Positions 26,189 to 36,084 are shown, counted from the stretch's first letter. The stretch is DNA of 64,000 bases from Massilia sp. Root418 (GCF_001425265.1 NZ_LMEC01000001.1:186281-250280), one strand, 5' to 3'. The notes: generated from the letters alone by a model not told the origin. Program-made: numbers and translations.

Positions 26189-28450
26189 TCACGCGACGCC
26201 TTCCAGCGCGTCGTTATTGAGCCAGCCGTTCAGGGCGTCGGCCGTCATGGGGCGGGCGAACAGGAAGCCTTGCGCCAGCGGGCAGCCCAGCGACTGCAGG
26301 ATCTGCGCCTGGCGCTCGTCCTCGACGCCTTCGGCGATCACCGCCAGGCCCAGGTTGCGGCCCAGCTGGATCACCATCTCGGCAATGCTGCTGCCGCGCG
26401 CCGAGCCGGTGATCTCGGTGACGAAGGCGCGGTCTATCTTCAGGCGGTCGATCTGCAGGCGCTGCAAGTAGGACAGCGACGAGAAGCCGGTGCCGAAATC
26501 GTCGATCGCGATGCTGACGCCGGTCTGCTTGATCTGGCCCAGCATCTTGATCAGCAGGTCCGGCTCTTCCATGGCCATCGACTCGGTGATCTCCAGTTCC
26601 ACGAACTCGGGCGGTGCGCCGGTGTCGGCCAGCGCGCGGCGCAGCATTTCGAGGAAGTAGGGGTGGCGGAACTGCACCTGCGACACGTTGATCGACATGG
26701 TGAAGTTGTCGTGGCCGGCGGCGCGCAAGGTCACCAGTTCGCGGCAGGCGGTGCGCATCACCCACTCGCCCAGGTCGATGATCAGGCCTGAGTACTCGGC
26801 AATCGGGATGAAGCGGTCCGGCGAAATGAACTTGCCGTCCGGCGTCTGCCAGCGCAGCAGCGCTTCGCAGCCCACCGGGCGGCGCGTGGCGAGGTCGATC
26901 TGCGGCTGGTACACCACGAACAGCTGGTTCTGGCCAAAGGCGGTGCGCAGCGCGTGCATCATGCGCACCCGCTCGCGGATTTCCACGCCCATGCTGCGCG
27001 AGAAGTAGAAGTGACCGGCCCGCTGCTGGGTCTTGGCGCGCTTGAGCGCGATGTCGGCGTCCTTCAGCGCGTCCGCGCCGCTGCCGTCGTGTTCCGCCAG
27101 GCGCACCAGGCCCAGCGTGGCCGACAGCTGCACGTCCTGGCCGTCTATGCTGAACGGCACCTGGAACAGCGCCAGTATCATGGCCGGATTGACCTGCGCC
27201 GCGTCGCCCAGCACGCAGAAGATGTCGCCGCCGATGCGCGCCACCGTGAGCTGCTGGCCCAGGCTGGTCTGCAGGCGCTCGGCCACGGCCAGCAGCAGCA
27301 TGTCGCCGAACTGGTGGCCGAGGGCGTCGTTGGTTTCGGCGAAGTGGTCCAGGTCCACCAGCGCCAGGCTGGCGTCCTGCTTGGCGGGGCCGGCCAGCGC
27401 CGCGTCCAGGATCTCGACCAGGCGGGTGCGGTTGGGCAGCTTGGAGAGCTGGTCGTAGAAGGCGGCGTTGTGCAGGTGCGACACCAGCTCGACATTGTCC
27501 AGGCCCACCGCGACGTTGCTGCAGAAGACTTCCAGCAGCCGTTCTTCCAGTTCCGTGACGGGGCGCTCCACCAGCAGGAAGGCCACGAAGGCGCGGCTGG
27601 CCTTGCCGGCGAAGTACAGCGTGATGCTGCCGTTGCCGTAGTGGTTGCGGCGCTCGTCGAGGGAGCGCTCCATGGCCTCGGTCACGCGCGGCTCGCTGCG
27701 CGCGTTCAGCTGCTGGCCGTCCAGGTGGGCGTAGCTGCCGGCGGCGGCCATGGCCATCAGCTCGTGGCAGCCGCTGTCCGGGCATTCCTGCACGCACAGC
27801 ACGCCGTTGGCCGGCTGGCGCAGCAGCGAGGCAATCTGGGTCAGCACGCCGGCGGCAAAATTGTGCACGCCGTGCAGCGACATCAGCTCGGTGCTGGCGT
27901 GGACGATCTGGTCCAGGCCGCGCCGGCTGTTGCTGATCTTGCGGATCTGTTCGTACGAGCGGATCGCCGCGGTCACCGTGGTGAACAGCTTGATGCGGGT
28001 CAGCTCGGACTTGGTCTTGTAGTCGTTGATGTCGTAGTCGCGGATGGCGTCGATTTCCGGCGCATAGCCGGGCTGCCCGGTGCGCAGGATGATGCGCACG
28101 TCGGCCAGCTTGAGCGTTTCGCGGATGTAGCGCACCAGGTGCAGGCCGGCGTCGTCCTGCTCCATCACCACGTCCAGCAGGATGACGGCAATGTCCTGCT
28201 CGTGCTTGAGCATTTCGCGGGCCTGGCTGGCCGAGTAGGCGTGCACGAATTCGAGCGGACGCTGCTGCATGTCCAGATTGCCGAGCGCAAAGGTGGTGGT
28301 CGAGTGGACGTCTTCGTCGTCATCGATGATCATCACCCGCCATACCTCGCGGGAAGCGTGCGCGGCCGGTTCGGCCGGGTGCTCCTCCAAGAATACCAGA
28401 TCGTCCTGATCGTCCTTGTTTTGGTCAAGGGGCGTGATCGATGGGGGCAT
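26189..28450 (-). CDS. REC-DUF3369-GGDEF-EAL cyclic-di-GMP response regulator
   Basis: A 753-residue cytoplasmic signalling protein. The receiver domain spans about 36-160, with phosphoacceptor Asp93 (LLDVVMEQDD), Thr124 and Lys145. A DUF3369-like domain follows at about 175-335, then GGDEF at about 335-495 and EAL at about 505-750. The diguanylate cyclase signature reads GGDIF instead of GGDEF, so synthesis is probably lost. The EAL half keeps EALLRW, SINVS, ELEITES, IDDFGTGFSS, KIDRAFV and AEGVED, so it is likely an active c-di-GMP phosphodiesterase. No partner histidine kinase is adjacent. It is transcribed away from aroC. Confidence 0.92.
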   Translation of the reverse strand: MPPSITPLDQNKDDQDDLVFLEEHPAEPAAHASREVWRVMIIDDDEDVHSTTTFALGNLDMQQRPLEFVHAYSASQAREMLKHEQDIAVILLDVVMEQDDAGLHLVRYIRETLKLADVRIILRTGQPGYAPEIDAIRDYDINDYKTKSELTRIKLFTTVTAAIRSYEQIRKISNSRRGLDQIVHASTELMSLHGVHNFAAGVLTQIASLLRQPANGVLCVQECPDSGCHELMAMAAAGSYAHLDGQQLNARSEPRVTEAMERSLDERRNHYGNGSITLYFAGKASRAFVAFLLVERPVTELEERLLEVFCSNVAVGLDNVELVSHLHNAAFYDQLSKLPNRTRLVEILDAALAGPAKQDASLALVDLDHFAETNDALGHQFGDMLLLAVAERLQTSLGQQLTVARIGGDIFCVLGDAAQVNPAMILALFQVPFSIDGQDVQLSATLGLVRLAEHDGSGADALKDADIALKRAKTQQRAGHFYFSRSMGVEIRERVRMMHALRTAFGQNQLFVVYQPQIDLATRRPVGCEALLRWQTPDGKFISPDRFIPIAEYSGLIIDLGEWVMRTACRELVTLRAAGHDNFTMSINVSQVQFRHPYFLEMLRRALADTGAPPEFVELEITESMAMEEPDLLIKMLGQIKQTGVSIAIDDFGTGFSSLSYLQRLQIDRLKIDRAFVTEITGSARGSSIAEMVIQLGRNLGLAVIAEGVEDERQAQILQSLGCPLAQGFLFARPMTADALNGWLNNDALEGVA

Positions 28451-28685
28451 GTGTCGCTTCTCCAGATATCTCGGTGTTCTTGGTCCAAGTATATAGCGAA
28501 TTGTTAGTCAGAACGACCATTTCAGTGCTTTCCTGTCACCAATAACGACAGTTTATGGTTACTGCAATCGTAATTTGTTCGGCTTATTAGTACTGGTGCG
28601 TACTATTTCGACATGCCCGCCACGGCCGGGGCGGCGGACTGGTAGAATTGAGAGATTCCCTCAGTCCACTCATATTTTGCTCCCT

Positions 28686-29789
28686 ATGTCCGGTAATTCC
28701 TTTGGCAAGCTGTTTTCTGTAAGCACTTTCGGCGAATCGCACGGTATTGCGATCGGTTGCGTCATCGATGGCTGCCCTCCGGGCCTGCCGCTGAGCGAGG
28801 CCGATATCCAGCCCGAGCTGGACCGCCGCAAGCCCGGCACCTCGCGCCACGTCACCCAGCGCCAGGAGCCCGACCGCGTGGAGATCCTGTCCGGCGTCTA
28901 CCAGGGCGTGACCACCGGCACCCCGATTGCGCTGCTGATCCGCAACGAAGACCAGCGCAGCAAGGATTACGGCAACATCTCGGAAAGCTTCCGCCCCGGC
29001 CACGCGGACTACACCTATTGGCACAAGTACGGCGTGCGCGACCCGCGCGGCGGCGGCCGGTCCTCGGCGCGCCTGACCGCGCCCATCGTGGGCGCGGCGG
29101 CAGTGGCCAAGAAGTGGCTGCAGCAGCAGTACGGCACCGTGTTCAAGGGCTGCATGAGCCAGTTGGGCGACATCGCGGTGCCGTTCGAAGGCTGGGAGCA
29201 CGTGCCCAACAATCCCTTCTTCGCCGCCAGCGGCGATGCCGCGCTGATCGCGCGCATGGAAGACGCGATGGACGCGCTGCGCAAGGAAGGCGATTCGATC
29301 GGTGCGCGCATCGACGTGGTGGCGCAGAACGTGCCGGTGGGCCTGGGCCAGCCGATCTACGACAAGCTGGACGCCGACATCGCCTACGCGATGATGGGCA
29401 TTAACGCGGTGAAGGGCGTGGAAATCGGCGCCGGCTTCAAAGCCGTTGCGCAGAAGGGTTCCGAGCACGGCGACGAGTTGACGCCGCAGGGCTTCGTCGG
29501 CAACAACGCCGGCGGCGTACTGGGCGGCATTTCGACCGGCCAGGACATCACGGTGTCGATCGCCATCAAGCCGACCTCGTCGATCCGCACGCCGCGCCGC
29601 TCCATCGACAAGGACGGCAACCCGGTGATGGTGGAGACCTTCGGCCGCCACGACCCGTGCGTGGGCATCCGCGCCACGCCGATCGCCGAAGCCATGCTGG
29701 CCCTGGTGCTGATGGACCATGCGCTGATGCACCGCGCCCAGTGCGGCGACGTGCGCGTGTCCACCCCGGATATCGCACGCAGCAAGTAA
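28686..29789 (+). CDS. aroC: Chorismate synthase
   Basis: A 367-residue enzyme of the shikimate pathway that converts 5-enolpyruvylshikimate-3-phosphate to chorismate using reduced FMN. Family motifs are [18 protein letters not shown] at the N-terminus, [26 protein letters not shown] and the C-terminal [18 protein letters not shown]. The length matches the family (about 360). Its start is 235 bp from the divergent signalling gene. An MFS gene follows 45 bp downstream and may be cotranscribed. Confidence 0.97.
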   Translation: MSGNSFGKLFSVSTFGESHGIAIGCVIDGCPPGLPLSEADIQPELDRRKPGTSRHVTQRQEPDRVEILSGVYQGVTTGTPIALLIRNEDQRSKDYGNISESFRPGHADYTYWHKYGVRDPRGGGRSSARLTAPIVGAAAVAKKWLQQQYGTVFKGCMSQLGDIAVPFEGWEHVPNNPFFAASGDAALIARMEDAMDALRKEGDSIGARIDVVAQNVPVGLGQPIYDKLDADIAYAMMGINAVKGVEIGAGFKAVAQKGSEHGDELTPQGFVGNNAGGVLGGISTGQDITVSIAIKPTSSIRTPRRSIDKDGNPVMVETFGRHDPCVGIRATPIAEAMLALVLMDHALMHRAQCGDVRVSTPDIARSK

Positions 29790-29834
29790 CGCTGAACCCA
29801 CCCGGCCTTTCCGCGCGGCGGGAAGGCCAACGCC

Positions 29835-31010
29835 ATGCCCACCCAGTTCTTCAGCTACGGCTCCTTCCTTTTCTTTTACTACGCGCACGCGGGGACGTTC
29901 TCCACCTACGCCAGCCTGTTCTTCGCCGACAAGGGGATGACGGTGGCGCAGATCGGCGTGCTGATGTCGCTGATCCAGGTGCTGCGCATCTTCGGCCCCA
30001 ACCTGTGGGGCTGGGTGGCCGACCATACGGAGCGCCGCGTGGTCGTGCTGCGCATGACGGGCCTGGCCGCGCTGACGGCCTTTTCCGGCTTCTTCATCGG
30101 CAGCAGCTTCGCTCACTTCTTCGCGGCCATGGTGCTGCTCAACCTGTTCACCAGCGCGCAGGGACCGATCTGCGAGGCGCTGATGCTCTCCGAAATGCGC
30201 GGCGATCTGACCCATTACGGGCGCATCCGCCTCTGGGGCTCGGTCGGCTTCATCATCGCCACCATGCTGACCGCCTATGCGCTGGATTACTGGGGCACGC
30301 GCGCCTTGCCGTGGACGGCGGGCGCGCTGCTGGTGTGCGTGATCGGCGCCGCATTGCGCATGCGCGACGTCCCGCGCCAGCAGCACGCGGGCCCGCCGCC
30401 GGCCCTGCTGGCCGTTCTTCGGCGGCGCGAAGTGCTGGCGTTCTTCGGCTCCACCGCGCTGATGGTGTCGGCCCACACCTCGCTGTACACCTTTTACTCG
30501 CTGTACCTGGAGCGCGCCGGCTACAGCAAGACCGTGATCGGCGCCATGTGGTCGCTGGGCGTGGTGGCGGAAGTGATGCTGTTCTACTTCCAGGCGCCGC
30601 TGCTCAAGCGCTGGGGCCCGCGCACCATGCTGATGCTGGCCTGCTCGGCAGCCGTGCTGCGCTTCATCATGATCGGCGCCGGCGCGCACTGGCTGGCGCT
30701 GCTGGTGCTGGCCCAGCTGCTGCACGCGGCCACGTTCGCGCTGCACCACTCATCGTCGGTGCTGGCGATGCAGCGCTGGTTTGCCGGCCCGCTGCAGGCG
30801 CGGGGCCAGGCGCTCTACATCAGCATCTCCTACGGCGTGGGCGGCACGCTGGGCGGGCTGGGACTATCGCAGTGCTGGGAGAGGCTGGGGGCGGAATCGG
30901 TGTACTACGTGGCGGCCGGGCTGGCGGCGTGCGCCGCTGGCGCCGCGGCGCTGTCGTTCCGCTGGCAGCGGCAGGATGGGCTGCCTGGCGCTGGCGGCCC
31001 GGCGCCCTAG
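29835..31010 (+). CDS. MFS transporter, HcaT/MFS_1-like
   Basis: A 391-residue 12-helix permease. The N-terminus QFFSYGSFLFFYYAHAGTFSTY and the segment PNLWGWVADHTERR resemble the 3-phenylpropionate transporter (HcaT) group. Its substrate is unknown, though an aromatic acid would fit the position 45 bp after aroC. The last four bases overlap the convergent HDOD gene. Confidence 0.83.
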   Translation: MPTQFFSYGSFLFFYYAHAGTFSTYASLFFADKGMTVAQIGVLMSLIQVLRIFGPNLWGWVADHTERRVVVLRMTGLAALTAFSGFFIGSSFAHFFAAMVLLNLFTSAQGPICEALMLSEMRGDLTHYGRIRLWGSVGFIIATMLTAYALDYWGTRALPWTAGALLVCVIGAALRMRDVPRQQHAGPPPALLAVLRRREVLAFFGSTALMVSAHTSLYTFYSLYLERAGYSKTVIGAMWSLGVVAEVMLFYFQAPLLKRWGPRTMLMLACSAAVLRFIMIGAGAHWLALLVLAQLLHAATFALHHSSSVLAMQRWFAGPLQARGQALYISISYGVGGTLGGLGLSQCWERLGAESVYYVAAGLAACAAGAAALSFRWQRQDGLPGAGGPAP

Positions 31011-32545
31011 GCGACGCGGTTGCTGACCGCTTCCAGCTGGTGGCGCCGTTCGACAGCCTTGACCACCAGCGCGCGCATGTCGTTGAGCAGGCCGAACTCG
31101 GTCTGGCTGAGCTGGATGGGCGGGAAGGATTCGTCCCAGTCGCCGTAGATGAAGCCAGCCGGCTGCAGGTTCGACAGCAGCGGCAGGATGACAAAGCTGC
31201 GCGCCTCCGACAGGCTGGCTTTCCACCAGGCCGGCAGCTTGGCAGCGAATTTCGGGTCGCGCGCGTTTTCAATGAAGATCACGCGGTCGCTATTGAGGGC
31301 GGCGTGGAACACATTCGGCTCGTATGCCTCGTCGAACGCCATGTCGCCCAGCTTTTCCTTGAGGCCTTCGCCAAAGCACATCTTGGCCGCGTAGCGGCCT
31401 TCGCGGCGGTTGCGCACAAACGCCACGGCACGCGAGAAATCCAGTCCCTGGAACACGGTCTCCAGCGCGATGGACACCATCTGGCCCGGGCTGGCCGAAT
31501 CGACCAGGTCGCGCATGTCGGCCAGGCCGCTGAGCAGGATCTTGTTGCCTTCGGCGCGCTGGCGCGTCTTGGCGAGCGCCTTGGCGCGCCGCTCGGCGGG
31601 TTTGGACAGCGGCGCGATCGACAGGTCGTTGGCCGCCACTTCCCTGGCTTTGTCGATGGCCTCGCTCATCAGTTCGGGCGACACGCCCAGCATGCCCGAA
31701 TAGCTTTCGGTGATGCGTTTGACTTCTTGCGCACCGGCTTCGTCGTCGTGCCACAGCGATTCGGCGCAGCGGGCGGACATGGTGGACAGGCCCGCGATCC
31801 AGTCCGCGTGGCTCACTTCGGCGCCTGCCTCGGCCGGCGCTACGGTGCGCATGCCGCTGATCAGGTTCTTCGGCAAGCCCCAGTGCACGGCGGCGGCGCT
31901 GCCCACTTCTTCCATGGTCAGCCCCAGCACCTGCAGGGCGGCCTCGTCCTCCTTGCCGGCGCCTGCCACCTCCTGCATCCGGCTCCAGCGTTCCGGCATG
32001 TAAAAGGTGATCATCATGCGGCCCAGCGTGTGCAGCAGCGAGCAGACCACGGCTTCCTCGGCGTGGCGGCTGTTGGCGCTGGTGGCCACCTGCTGCGCCA
32101 CCATTCCGGCCAGCACGGCCTTTTCCATTTCAACGTGGGCGCTGGAGGACGCCGCGCCGGCACTGGCGCCGGCCACGGATAACTCTTCGATCAGCTTCAG
32201 GCCCAGCGCCAGGTGGCCGATAGCCTCCGTGCCCAGCACCAGCACGGCCTTGCTGACGGTGTTGACGTGCTGGCCGAAGGCGGAATACATGCCGCTGTTG
32301 GCCAGGCGCAGCACCTTTTGCGTGAGCACAGGGTCCGACAGCACGGTTTGCGTCATGTTGAAATCGCTCTCGTCCTCGCCGCGCATGGCGCCAAGGATGG
32401 AGGAAATGGCCTTGGCGAACCCGGGCATATCGCCCTGCATGCGGGTACGGTCCCAGAGCTGGGACAAAGTCTTGTTGCCGTCCACGCGCGGCACCTGTTC
32501 CGGTGCCTGCGCCGACGCCATTGCCGGATCCAGCGCCGGGGTCAT
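31007..32545 (-). CDS. HDOD-domain signalling protein with C-terminal GAF-like domain
   Basis: A 512-residue protein. The HDOD domain occupies about 40-245 (DPVLTQKVLRLANSGMY, HTLGRMMITFYMPE). A charged helical linker follows, and a GAF-like domain runs from about 350 to 505. HDOD proteins lack catalytic HD metal ligands and act as signalling scaffolds, often in c-di-GMP and motility circuits. Its ATG overlaps the stop of the PAS-GGDEF-EAL gene by 4 bp (ATGA), so it is translationally coupled to it and shares the FNR-box promoter region. Confidence 0.9.
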   Translation of the reverse strand: MTPALDPAMASAQAPEQVPRVDGNKTLSQLWDRTRMQGDMPGFAKAISSILGAMRGEDESDFNMTQTVLSDPVLTQKVLRLANSGMYSAFGQHVNTVSKAVLVLGTEAIGHLALGLKLIEELSVAGASAGAASSSAHVEMEKAVLAGMVAQQVATSANSRHAEEAVVCSLLHTLGRMMITFYMPERWSRMQEVAGAGKEDEAALQVLGLTMEEVGSAAAVHWGLPKNLISGMRTVAPAEAGAEVSHADWIAGLSTMSARCAESLWHDDEAGAQEVKRITESYSGMLGVSPELMSEAIDKAREVAANDLSIAPLSKPAERRAKALAKTRQRAEGNKILLSGLADMRDLVDSASPGQMVSIALETVFQGLDFSRAVAFVRNRREGRYAAKMCFGEGLKEKLGDMAFDEAYEPNVFHAALNSDRVIFIENARDPKFAAKLPAWWKASLSEARSFVILPLLSNLQPAGFIYGDWDESFPPIQLSQTEFGLLNDMRALVVKAVERRHQLEAVSNRVA

Positions 32546-34290
32546 GCCTGCACCTGCCTGACGTCGGGGCGGGACTCCGGCGGCACCAGGTTGGCATAGG
32601 TGCGCTCGCGCAGCGCCGCCATGGCGACGTGCGCGGCCATGGGCTTGCCGGTCAGGTAGCCCTGGATGTACTGGCAGCCGCGCTCCTGCAGGTGCGCCAG
32701 TTGCTCTTCGGTTTCCACGCCTTCGGCCACCACCGACAGGTCCAGGTGCTTGGCCAGGTCCAGCACGGCGTTGCAGATGGCGCCATCCTTTTGCGACCCG
32801 GGCAGGTCGCGGATGAAGGCGCGGTCTATCTTCAGTACGGAGATGGGGAAGCGTTTCAGGTAGGCCAGCGAGGAATAGCCGGTGCCGAAGTCGTCAATGG
32901 CGATACGCGCCTTGCGGTCTGCCATCCGGGTCAGGATGGTTTCCGCGTGGGCCGGGTCGATCATCAGCGTGCCTTCTGTAATTTCTAGTACCAATTGCTC
33001 ACCCGGGAGGCCGGAGAACGCCATTGCGTCGTCCAGCACGTCAAGGAATTTGTCGTTGCGGAATTGCCGAGGGCTAATGTTAACAGAAATGTACAGTGGC
33101 CGCTTGGCAACCTCCTCAAACTGCTTGAGCTGCACGCAGGCAGCCTTCAGCGCCCAGGCGCCGAGCAGGTTGATCAGGCCGTTGGTTTCGGCTATCGGGA
33201 TGAAACGCACCGGCGGCACCATGCCGAGGGTAGGGTGCTTCCAGCGCATCAGCGTTTCGAAGCCTTCGATCTCGCGCGTGCGGGCGTCGACGATGGGTTG
33301 GTAGTACAGCATGAACTCGCCTTCGCGCACGGCCTGGAACATGGCCGCTTCCAGCGAAATGTCATGCTCGGGCGGCCCGCTGTGGCGCGGGCTGTAGACC
33401 ACGCAGCGCGCCTTGCCGGTTTCCTTGGCGCGCGACATGGCTGCATCCGCGAGCGCCACCAGGCGCACTTCGTCCTCGGCGTGCTGCGGGTAGACGGACA
33501 CGCCGACCGAGGCGCCCAGGTAGATGGTGTGCGTGTCGATCTCGAACGGGGCCTGCAGCGTGGCCAGCAGGCGGCCGGTGACCAGCTTGATCTGCGCTTC
33601 CGTGGCGGTGCCGGGCAGGACGGCCACGAACTCGTCGCCGCCCACGCGGGCCAGGGTGTCCGAGTCGCGCAGCGTCTTGCGCAGGCGCGCGGCGGCCATG
33701 CGCAGCACGGCGTCGCCCACCGGATGGCCGAGGCCGTCGTTGACTTTCTTGAAACCGTCAATGCCTACCGTGGCCACCGAGAAGCCCTGGCCGGAGCGGC
33801 GCGCCTGGGCGATGGTCATGCGGATGCGGTCGGACAGCAGCAGGCGGTTGGGCAGTTCGGTCAGCGCGTCGTGGGTGGCCATGTGGCGCAGCCGTTCTTC
33901 GGTGGCGTGCTGCGCGCTCAGGTCGCGGCCCACCGCCAGGATGCCGGCTGCCGGGATGGCGCCGTTGCGGCCATACACGGAGAGGCGCAACTCGAACCAG
34001 GTTTCGCCTTGCTCGCAGCGCAGGCGCAGTTCCACGCGGCTGGCCGTGCCGGACTGCACCAGTTCGGCCAGCGCGGACTTCAGTGCAGGCTGGTCGGCTT
34101 CGGCGCACAGCGCCACCAGGTTGGCACCGCGCAGGCTGTCCAGGCCGGACAGGGCGACCGCATGCTGGCTGGCGAACAGCACCTCGCCTTGCAAATCAAG
34201 CCGGAACACCACATCGCCAGCCTCTTCCAGAAGGCTGTCGATCTCGCTATGGGCGGCGCGCAGGGGCACTGTAGGGGCACTGGATAGCAT
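32542..34290 (-). CDS. PAS-GGDEF-EAL cyclic-di-GMP enzyme
   Basis: A 582-residue cytoplasmic protein. A PAS domain is at about 12-130, GGDEF at about 140-300 and EAL at about 315-565. The cyclase signature RVGGDEFVAVLPG is intact. The phosphodiesterase motif reads ETLMRW rather than EAL, but the other metal and substrate residues are kept (SVNISPRQF, LEITEGTLM, IDDFGTGYSS, KIDRAFI, AEGVET). It may therefore be bifunctional. It is the first gene of an operon with the HDOD gene. A perfect FNR-type palindrome lies 116 bp upstream. Confidence 0.92.
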   Translation of the reverse strand: MLSSAPTVPLRAAHSEIDSLLEEAGDVVFRLDLQGEVLFASQHAVALSGLDSLRGANLVALCAEADQPALKSALAELVQSGTASRVELRLRCEQGETWFELRLSVYGRNGAIPAAGILAVGRDLSAQHATEERLRHMATHDALTELPNRLLLSDRIRMTIAQARRSGQGFSVATVGIDGFKKVNDGLGHPVGDAVLRMAAARLRKTLRDSDTLARVGGDEFVAVLPGTATEAQIKLVTGRLLATLQAPFEIDTHTIYLGASVGVSVYPQHAEDEVRLVALADAAMSRAKETGKARCVVYSPRHSGPPEHDISLEAAMFQAVREGEFMLYYQPIVDARTREIEGFETLMRWKHPTLGMVPPVRFIPIAETNGLINLLGAWALKAACVQLKQFEEVAKRPLYISVNISPRQFRNDKFLDVLDDAMAFSGLPGEQLVLEITEGTLMIDPAHAETILTRMADRKARIAIDDFGTGYSSLAYLKRFPISVLKIDRAFIRDLPGSQKDGAICNAVLDLAKHLDLSVVAEGVETEEQLAHLQERGCQYIQGYLTGKPMAAHVAMAALRERTYANLVPPESRPDVRQVQA

Positions 34291-34405
34291 TGTGTCGGTC
34301 TACTCTTTCAGAACTATTGTTGCAAAACCAGAACGAAATGTATCACTGTTGGAGGCTGAAAAACATGAAAAACGACAACATCTATGCATGTTTTGCAAAA
34401 AACGG

Positions 34406-34419
34406 TTGATGCGCATCAA
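34406..34419 (-). promoter_or_regulatory. FNR/Anr-type box upstream of the PAS-GGDEF-EAL operon
   Basis: TTGATGCGCATCAA is a perfect 14-bp palindrome and matches the FNR consensus TTGAT-N4-ATCAA at all ten defined positions. A possible minus-strand -10 box (TAGATG, 34384-34379) puts the centre of the box near -41, the class II activator position, with a leader of about 80 nt to the start at 34290. Placement relative to the divergent upp gene fits less well. Confidence 0.6.
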
Positions 34420-34565
34420 AAACGGCTCTGTTTAGAGTAGCAGAAGGACAAAATTTTGGTCCGGCGGCCGGGCGCGACGGACCCACAATATTTCAGCGAA
34501 ACCGTTCCACCGGCGCCGGATGACTGGGATAATGCGGGCTATAACCGATTTGATATGAGTAACTC

Positions 34566-35216
34566 ATGAAACAAGACCCGCGCTTCCCCAACCTGTTCAT
34601 CACCGACCATCCGCTGATCCAGCACAAGCTGAGCCACATGCGCGACAAGGCGACCTCGACCCGCACCTTCCGTGAGCTCCTGAAGGAAATCACGCTGCTG
34701 ATGGGCTATGAGATCACCCGTGACCTGCCGCTGGGAACGCGCGAAATCGAAACCCCGCTGATGACGATAGACGCGCCCGTCATCGCCGGGCGCAAGCTGG
34801 CCATTGTGCCCATCCTGCGCGCCGGGATCGGTATGAGCGATGGACTGCTGAGCCTGGTGCCCTCGGCGCGCGTCGGCCACATTGGCGTGTTCCGCGACCC
34901 GGAGACGCACCAGCCGGTGGAATACCTGGTGCGCCTGCCGGACCTGGCGGAGCGGACCTTTATCCTGTGCGACCCCATGGTTGCCACCGGCAACTCGGCG
35001 GTGCACGCGGTGGATGTGCTGAAAAACCGTGGCGTCACCGACGAGCAGATCATCTTCCTCGCCCTCGTGGCGGCGCCGGAAGGCGTGGAAGTGTTCCAGA
35101 AGGCCCATCCGGGCGTGAAGCTCTATTGCGCTTCACTGGACAGCCACCTGAACGAGCACGCCTACATCGTGCCCGGCCTGGGCGATGCCGGCGACCGCAT
35201 CTTCGGCACTAAATAA
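34566..35216 (+). CDS. upp: Uracil phosphoribosyltransferase
   Basis: A 216-residue cytoplasmic salvage enzyme that makes UMP from uracil and PRPP. The PRPP-binding loop is [17 protein letters not shown], and the uracil-binding C-terminus is [18 protein letters not shown]-terminal segments [13 protein letters not shown] and [11 protein letters not shown] are conserved. The length is standard. A small Hpt gene follows 13 bp downstream and is probably cotranscribed. The 275-bp gap upstream holds the FNR-type box but no other gene. Confidence 0.97.
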   Translation: MKQDPRFPNLFITDHPLIQHKLSHMRDKATSTRTFRELLKEITLLMGYEITRDLPLGTREIETPLMTIDAPVIAGRKLAIVPILRAGIGMSDGLLSLVPSARVGHIGVFRDPETHQPVEYLVRLPDLAERTFILCDPMVATGNSAVHAVDVLKNRGVTDEQIIFLALVAAPEGVEVFQKAHPGVKLYCASLDSHLNEHAYIVPGLGDAGDRIFGTK

Positions 35217-35229
35217 GGGGGCGCAGCGC

Positions 35230-35592
35230 ATGGCGACCCCGGTTGATCCCAACTTCCGCGCGCGCCTCTCTGCGCTGGGAGACAAGTATGCGGCGGGTAT
35301 ACCCGCTACGCTGCAAGCGATTTCGGCTGCCTTGTCTCATTGCCGCAACGCCGATTCCGATGCCGAATCGCTCGAAAAACTGCACAGCCTGCTGCACGGC
35401 GTGGCCGGTTCGGCAGCCACTTTCGGCTTCGCCGCATACGGCGCCGAAGCGCGCCGCATCGAGCAGGAACTCCTGCCGTTATTGGGGAAACGGCCCGCCG
35501 AGGTGGGTGCGTGGGACGCGCTGGCGGGGCAGGTGGAGCGCTACCTGTCCTGGGCAGCGCGCGACCCGAAAGCGCAGGTTTACGAAGGTTGA
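35230..35592 (+). CDS. Small stand-alone Hpt-domain protein
   Basis: A 120-residue helical protein. The phosphotransfer motif HxxxGxxxxxG appears as HGVAGSAATFG with candidate phosphohistidine His56. ATG 35230 has AAGGGGG about 8 nt upstream. Single-domain Hpt proteins relay phosphate between receivers in phosphorelays. No kinase or receiver is adjacent, but the response regulator at 26189 has an orphan receiver. It lies 13 bp after upp. Partner unknown. Confidence 0.75.
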   Translation: MATPVDPNFRARLSALGDKYAAGIPATLQAISAALSHCRNADSDAESLEKLHSLLHGVAGSAATFGFAAYGAEARRIEQELLPLLGKRPAEVGAWDALAGQVERYLSWAARDPKAQVYEG

Positions 35593-35770
35593 AACCGAAG
35601 TTTATTTGCGCACCTTTGATATTCCTCAAGCGCGATCGCCGGATCTTGTCTATAGTGACACACATGCCGCGCGAATTTGTGCTCGGGGAGATCTGGCTAG
35701 ATGGCTACACCACCAAAGTCACATCCTTGCATTTATTTTCGTGAAAACGGGACTTTTCCGTTTTATTCGG

Positions 35771-35776
35771 TATAAT
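35771..35776 (+). promoter_or_regulatory. Probable -10 box for the cold-shock gene
   Basis: A perfect TATAAT lies about 105 bp before the csp start, giving a leader of roughly 95-100 nt, in line with the long 5' leaders of cold-shock genes. No convincing -35 box is visible. The 288-bp gap 35593-35880 otherwise holds only a 24-codon reading frame at 35701-35775. Confidence 0.45.
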
Positions 35777-35880
35777 GCGGGATCGTTAGATTCAAGAGTA
35801 GTGCAGTTTGTCTGTCATTTCTTACTTGCTTCAAACGATATCACGGGCGCAAGCCCAACTTAACTGAAATAGGAATTGTA

Positions 35881-36084
35881 ATGGCAACTGGTATCGTAAA
35901 ATGGTTCAATGATTCGAAGGGTTTTGGCTTCATTACCCCTGACGAAGGCGGCGAAGATCTGTTCGCTCACTTCTCGGCTATCCAATCGGCTGGCTTCAAA
36001 TCGCTGCAAGAGAACCAGCGCGTTTCGTTTGAAGTAACCGCTGGCCCTAAGGGCAAGCAAGCTTCGAACATTCAGCCACTGTAA
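35881..36084 (+). CDS. Cold-shock protein, CspA family
   Basis: A 67-residue single cold-shock domain. RNP1 is KGFGFIT and RNP2 is DLFAHFSAI. The start [15 protein letters not shown] is the typical betaproteobacterial form. It binds single-stranded RNA or DNA and acts as an RNA chaperone. It is monocistronic with a long leader and a strong terminator 26 bp after the stop. Cold induction cannot be judged from sequence, as several paralogues are usual. Confidence 0.95.
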   Translation: MATGIVKWFNDSKGFGFITPDEGGEDLFAHFSAIQSAGFKSLQENQRVSFEVTAGPKGKQASNIQPL

